This document shows, piece by piece, positions 59,249 to 64,000 of a stretch of DNA of 64,000 nucleotides. The stretch lies in assembly GCF_037975245.1 (NCBI RefSeq), contig NC_092582.1, forward strand, positions 26,538,077 to 26,602,076, in the 5' to 3' direction. Under the pieces are notes generated by a model. That model was not told where the DNA came from. It made no database searches and was given only the letters and a program-made list of their open reading frames with translations. Source of the DNA: Apostichopus japonicus (lineage: Eukaryota > Echinodermata > Holothuroidea > Aspidochirotida > Stichopodidae). The position numbers and the translations under genes were made by a program. The number at the start of each line of letters is the position of its first letter. Position 1 is the first letter of the stretch.

Positions 59249-60651
59249 CCACTTATACGTATTACAGCACACAATCCCTATATAGATATACAAACACTCC
59301 CCACTTATACGTATCATAGCACACAATCCCTATATAGATATACAAACACTCCCCACTTATACGTATTACAGCACACAATCCCTATATAGATATACAAACA
59401 CTCCCCACTTATACGTATTACAGCACACAATCCCTATATAGATATACAAACACTCCCCACTTATACGTATTACAGCACACAATCCCTATATAGATATACA
59501 AACACTCCCCACTTATACGTATTACAGCACACAATCCCTATATAGATATACAAACACTCCCCACTTATACGTATTACAGCACACAATCCCTATATAGATA
59601 TACAAACACTCCTCACTTATACGTATTACAGCACACAATCCCTATATAGATATACAAACACTCCCCACTTATACGTATTACAGCACACAATCCCTATATA
59701 GATATACAAACACTCCCCACTTATACGTATTACAGCACACAATCCCTATATAGATATACAAACACTCCCCACTTATACGTATTACAGCACACAATCCCTA
59801 TATAGATATACAAACACTCCCCACTTATACGTATTACAGCACACAATCCCTATATAGATATACAAACACTCCCCACTTATACGTATTACAGCACACAATC
59901 CCTATATAGATATACAAACACTCCCCACTTATACGTATTACAGCACACAATCCCTATATAGATATACAAACACTCCCCACTTATACGTATTACAGCACAC
60001 AATCCCTATATAGATATACAAACACTCCCCACTTATACGTATTACAGCACACAATCCCTATATAGATATACAAACACTCCCCACTTATACGTATTATAGC
60101 ACACAATCCCTATATAGATATACAAACACTCCCCACTTATACGTATTACAGCACACAATCCCTATATAGATATACAAACACTCCCCACTTATACGTATTA
60201 TAGCACACAATCCCTATATAGATATACAAACACTCCCCACTTATACGTATTACAGCACACAATCCCTATATAGATATACAAACACTCCCCACTTATACGT
60301 ATTACAGCACACAATCCCTATATAGATATACAAACACTCCCCACTTATACGTATTACAGCACACAATCCCTATATAGATATACAAACACTCCCCACTTAT
60401 ACGTATTACAGCACACAATCCCTATATAGATATACAAACACTCCCCACTTATACGTATTACAGCACACAATCCCTATATAGATATACAAACACTCCCCAC
60501 TTATACGTATTACAGCACACAATCCCTATATAGATATACAAACACTCCCCGCTTATACGTATTACAGCACACAATCCCTATATAGATATACAAACACTCC
60601 CCGCTTATACGTATTACAGCACACAATCCCTATATAGATATACAAACACTC
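59249..60651. repeat. Highly homogeneous array, 52 bp unit, 27 copies
   Basis: Units read CACTTATACGTATTACAGCA then CACAATCCCTATATAGATAT then ACAAACACTCCC. Only a handful of single-base variants are visible (ATTATAGC in a few units, CGTATCATAG in one, CTCCTCAC, CCCCGC in the last two). The left edge is a partial copy and the right edge is abrupt. Confidence 0.98.
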
Positions 60652-60900
60652 AAATAGACTCTCGGCGAAAATTCATCAAACGATTCTATAAAGACGTGCT
60701 CGGAATGGTTGTTATTTTTTCATTGCTTTCTTTCATTAGTGATTTCGTGTTGCAGAAGAGTACCGCAGACCCTTAAAGGCAAAAACCAAGAGCATTTAAA
60801 GTCTGTTTATAAACCTTCAATGGTCAGAGCTTATAAGACCTATACGATACACGCTCATTTCATGGAATAACAATTATTGATTTAAACGATCAGGACATAA
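60652..60900. other. Spacer between two arrays
   Basis: No gene recognised. Confidence 0.5.
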
Positions 60901-61830
60901 CATATCTACTGCATTTAACAGTAATGTTGGTGTTACCTACAACACTTCATGCAATCAGTAATAACTTAATATGCTTCCCGCAGCATAACATATTTACTGC
61001 AATTAACAGTAATGTTGGTGTTACCTACAACACGTCATGCAATCAGTAATAACTTAATATGCTTCCCGCAGCATAACATATCTACTGCATTTAACAGTAA
61101 TGTTGGTGTTACCTACAACACTTCATGCAATCAGTAATAACTTAATATGCTTCCCGCAGCATAACATATTTACTGCAATTAACAGTAATGTTGGTGTTTC
61201 CTTCACCACTACATGCAATCAGTAATAACTTAATATGCTTCCCGTAGCATAACATATTTACTGCAATTAACAGTAATGTTGGTGTTTCCTTCAACACTTC
61301 ATGCAATCAGTATTAATTTAATATGCTTCCCTCAGCATAACATATTAACTGCAATTGACAGTAATGTTGGTGTTTCCTACAACACTTCATGCAATCAGTA
61401 TTAATTTAATATGCTTCCCGCATCATAATACATTTACTGCAATTAACAGTATAATGTTGGTGTTTCCTACAACACTTCTTGCAATCAGTAATAACTTAAT
61501 ATGCTTCCCGCAGCATAACATATTTACTGCAATTAACAGTAATGTTGGTGTTTCCTTCAACACTTCATGCAATCAGTATTAATTTAATATGCTTCCCTCA
61601 GCATAACATATTAACTGCAATTAACAGTAATGTTGGTGTTTCCTACAACACTTCATGCAATCAGTATTAATTTAATATGCTTCCCGCATCATAATACATT
61701 TACTGCAATTAACAGTATAATGTTGGTGTTTCCTACAACACTTCTTGCAATCAGTAATAACTTAATATGCTTCCCGCAGCGTAACATATTTACTACAATT
61801 AACAGTAGAGTTGGTGTATTTACACTACAC
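60901..61830. repeat. Array, 88 bp unit, about 10.6 copies
   Basis: Units contain ACAGTAATGTTGGTGTTTCC and CATGCAATCAGTAATAACTT and ATATGCTTCCCGCAGCATAA. Sequence variants fall into types. A two-unit block (61281-61460) is repeated almost exactly at about 61540-61720, suggesting expansion by dimers. One more strongly diverged copy may extend to about 61930. Confidence 0.95.
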
Positions 61831-64000
61831 TAAAGGTCTATTCTACGGTCAACACCTATTGGTATTTCGTTCACAAGTCGATTCAATCAACAATGAATTT
61901 ATATGCCTTGCTCACTACACAATGATTACTGCAATCGAAACTGATAACCGCCAAGTGCAATCAACAATTAGTTTGATATACAATTACTTATCGTCAGCAC
62001 GCATCTTGTTGACTAATATACATTGTGTAATCAAGATCTTTGTAAGGATAACGTCTGTTCCTAAGAGTGATTCAGAAGGCCATTGACGGTTATTGCTCAG
62101 TATAGCTCTTCCATGAGTCTTCAAATCGACCAGAAGAATAACGTTACTAATCTATCCGTAAATTTAAACGTACACTTGTAACGCGAGAAGGTATACACGC
62201 AAGATGCAATATTCAGTGCATGGATGAAGTGATCACTCCATAGCATTGTAAACATATTAGCTTATTTGCTCACGAGAAACTTTAGATTGAAAAAGACACT
62301 GTTAATTTCAGCTTAAACAAATTTAATGACCCTGAATAGGATACAACTCGGATGACGTCATTACAAGAATTTGGCGCTGGTTTAGATAAAAGAACAATTC
62401 TGGCCAAGCGATGGTCATGTGTATACCAGGTAGTTGTTATGGAACATAATTGAATATGGCTAAGTCTAGATGGCATGTCCATTTGGCCACGACCAACTGT
62501 CTGCTTCTAATAAGTAGGCTGATATGTTGCTATGGAAACATATGCCGAATTTGTTAGTTGGAGTCCTGCTGCGATGTTGATGATCTATAACATAAAACGA
62601 TTGCCAGGTAGCCTAATTATTTAATAACAACCTAAAAGAGCTAAACACACTTGGATGCTCCAAACTAGCGAGTTAAGGCCTAACTAAACACAGAATATTT
62701 TGTGTCCCACAAATGAATTCATTGCTTTCTTTCATAAAGAAACAGAAATAACAGAACATGAACTGTTACTGTTCGGCCATTCTGTGACATGATCAACGCG
62801 CCAAGTCCGTATGGTAAGGCTGAACCAGTACTTGTCTCAAGAGAGAGAGAGAGAGAGCGCCTGAGAGAGGAAGGGGAGAAGGGGGGGGGAGCGCCTGAGA
62901 GAGGAAGGGCAGAAGGGGGCGGAGGGCTGAAACTATGCGCCATTGTTACATAATGAACCTTGCTTCAAGAACTGAACCTGTTTTGAAATTTTTTATTTTT
63001 ATATAATGAAAAGTTCTAGTTTCAGAAGAAGTAACACCTCATTTAATTGATGTGAATCAATTAGTCTGAAGAATTAATCATAACGGCAAATCCATTTATC
63101 TGCAAACAAATACCCTACATATTTGAAAACATTTCAGATGGGAAGTCTATTCCAACCATGAATGTGTACATTTATTATGAAAATCTCAAAGGTTTTAAAC
63201 AAATTATAAATAAATTGATCAGTAAGGTTCATCAGGACAAACAGATCTGCATTAGCTCAGAAGCTAAAACAAAAGACCACCGCCATCAATTATGTATACA
63301 TGATCAATAAGGTGACAGGCAGTGAGTTAGCTATCGTAATCAGCTAATATGTGCATTGGGTAGAATATCATGCATTTTAATATCGTTAGCACAATTTGAA
63401 CTTATTTTACCAACTTTGTAGACTAAGAAAAACATTATATTACTTTCCTTGTTTTTAAAAATAGCCAAAGTTACTTACGTTACCGATGAAGCTTATCTTG
63501 AGCCTATTAATAGCGTCTATTCCTGTCAAGGACAATTTGGGTAACATTAACCTATCGTTGTTTTGCGTGTATTAAATAAAATGACTCCTTCTGGTTCACG
63601 GTGAACAGAATAAAATGCACCGCTGGTTTCTTCCATTAGACTGAACAACATTTCTTGTTTTTCATGACCACGTACATCCACCATTTTTGCCTTCGTTTAC
63701 TGAAGAAATAAATCAGTCTGATATTTTAAGCGAACACGTGGATCGTCATGGAAACAAAGCTTCTGTGCAAACCAGGTCTGCTAGTGGCTTTTTGAACTTG
63801 ACTTGAGGATTTGCTGTTATCTGAATGCAGCAGAAACTGAGCTAGCCGCCGCAAGAAATTAGGAGAAACAACCATTATTAAGACTGGTCTCTGTATAGTG
63901 AATTGTTTGTCTTCAAGAAAGCCAAAGACTTTATTGAATTTATTCAAAATAAACTTGTTTCTAGCTCAGTTATTGTTAGCTGATCTAAAGGGCGCCGCAA
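61831..64000. other. No gene recognised to the right edge
   Basis: Contains a diverged trailing copy of the 88-bp unit and a (GA)n tract at 62837-62857. A roughly 40-bp G-rich duplication, GAGCGCCTGAGAGAGGAAGG, lies near 62855 and 62890. No splice-supported frame or transposon end was seen. Confidence 0.45.

Noticed and set aside
59249..60651. CRISPR-like regular repeat pattern (also at 32.0 and 49.7 kb)
   Set aside because: Units abut directly with no unique spacers, and the context is eukaryotic.

Overview
The window looks like nuclear DNA of a metazoan, most likely a marine deuterostome invertebrate. An echinoderm, perhaps a sea cucumber, is my guess. The reasons are GT-AG introns, a class A GPCR of prokineticin-receptor type, an SLC35G-type carrier, tRNA-derived SINEs, many hAT-type and other DNA-transposon remnants, and frequent 'taggcctac' words. 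The phylum is inferred from overall character, not from a diagnostic gene.

Genes are sparse and all the credible ones are on the minus strand. (1) About 3.16-4.74 kb: a first coding exon of 59 codons with a candidate non-coding leader exon; the product is not recognised and the rest of the gene lies past the left edge or in unseen exons. (2) 10.08-11.09 kb: a complete 336-residue SLC35G-like drug/metabolite transporter in one coding exon, with candidate leader exons near 13.1 and 13.6 kb. (3) 22.36-25.00 kb: a complete 405-residue prokineticin-receptor-like GPCR in two coding exons, split inside the DRY motif. (4) 25.73-25.82 kb: a weak candidate terminal exon of an unknown gene. From about 26 kb to the right edge I see no convincing host gene.

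The rest is mobile and tandem DNA. A 5-kb element at 34.4-39.4 kb has CACTGAAAA ends, a TA target duplication, arrays of TTAGTC/GACTAA motifs just inside both ends, a large internal palindrome and possible captured minus-strand exons. Its structure fits the CACTA/Mirage/Chapaev (CMC) group and it is the most interesting object here. Three short hAT-like elements (14.08, 29.52 and 54.99 kb) have exact 8-bp target duplications and G/C homopolymers just inside their ends. A fourth element (6.86-7.95 kb) keeps a hAT transposase C-terminal fragment. A PIF/Harbinger-like MITE lies at 19.76 kb, a MITE with a telomere-like core at 4.94 kb, and two related tRNA-SINEs at 27.6 and 39.6 kb.

More than twenty unrelated tandem arrays occupy a noticeable share of the window. 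Unit sizes range from 5 bp to about 147 bp, and the largest arrays have 87, 74, 52, 88, 70, 46, 39 and 5-bp units. They generate most of the longer open frames, which I treat as artefacts. Between the arrays are long stretches in which I recognise nothing.
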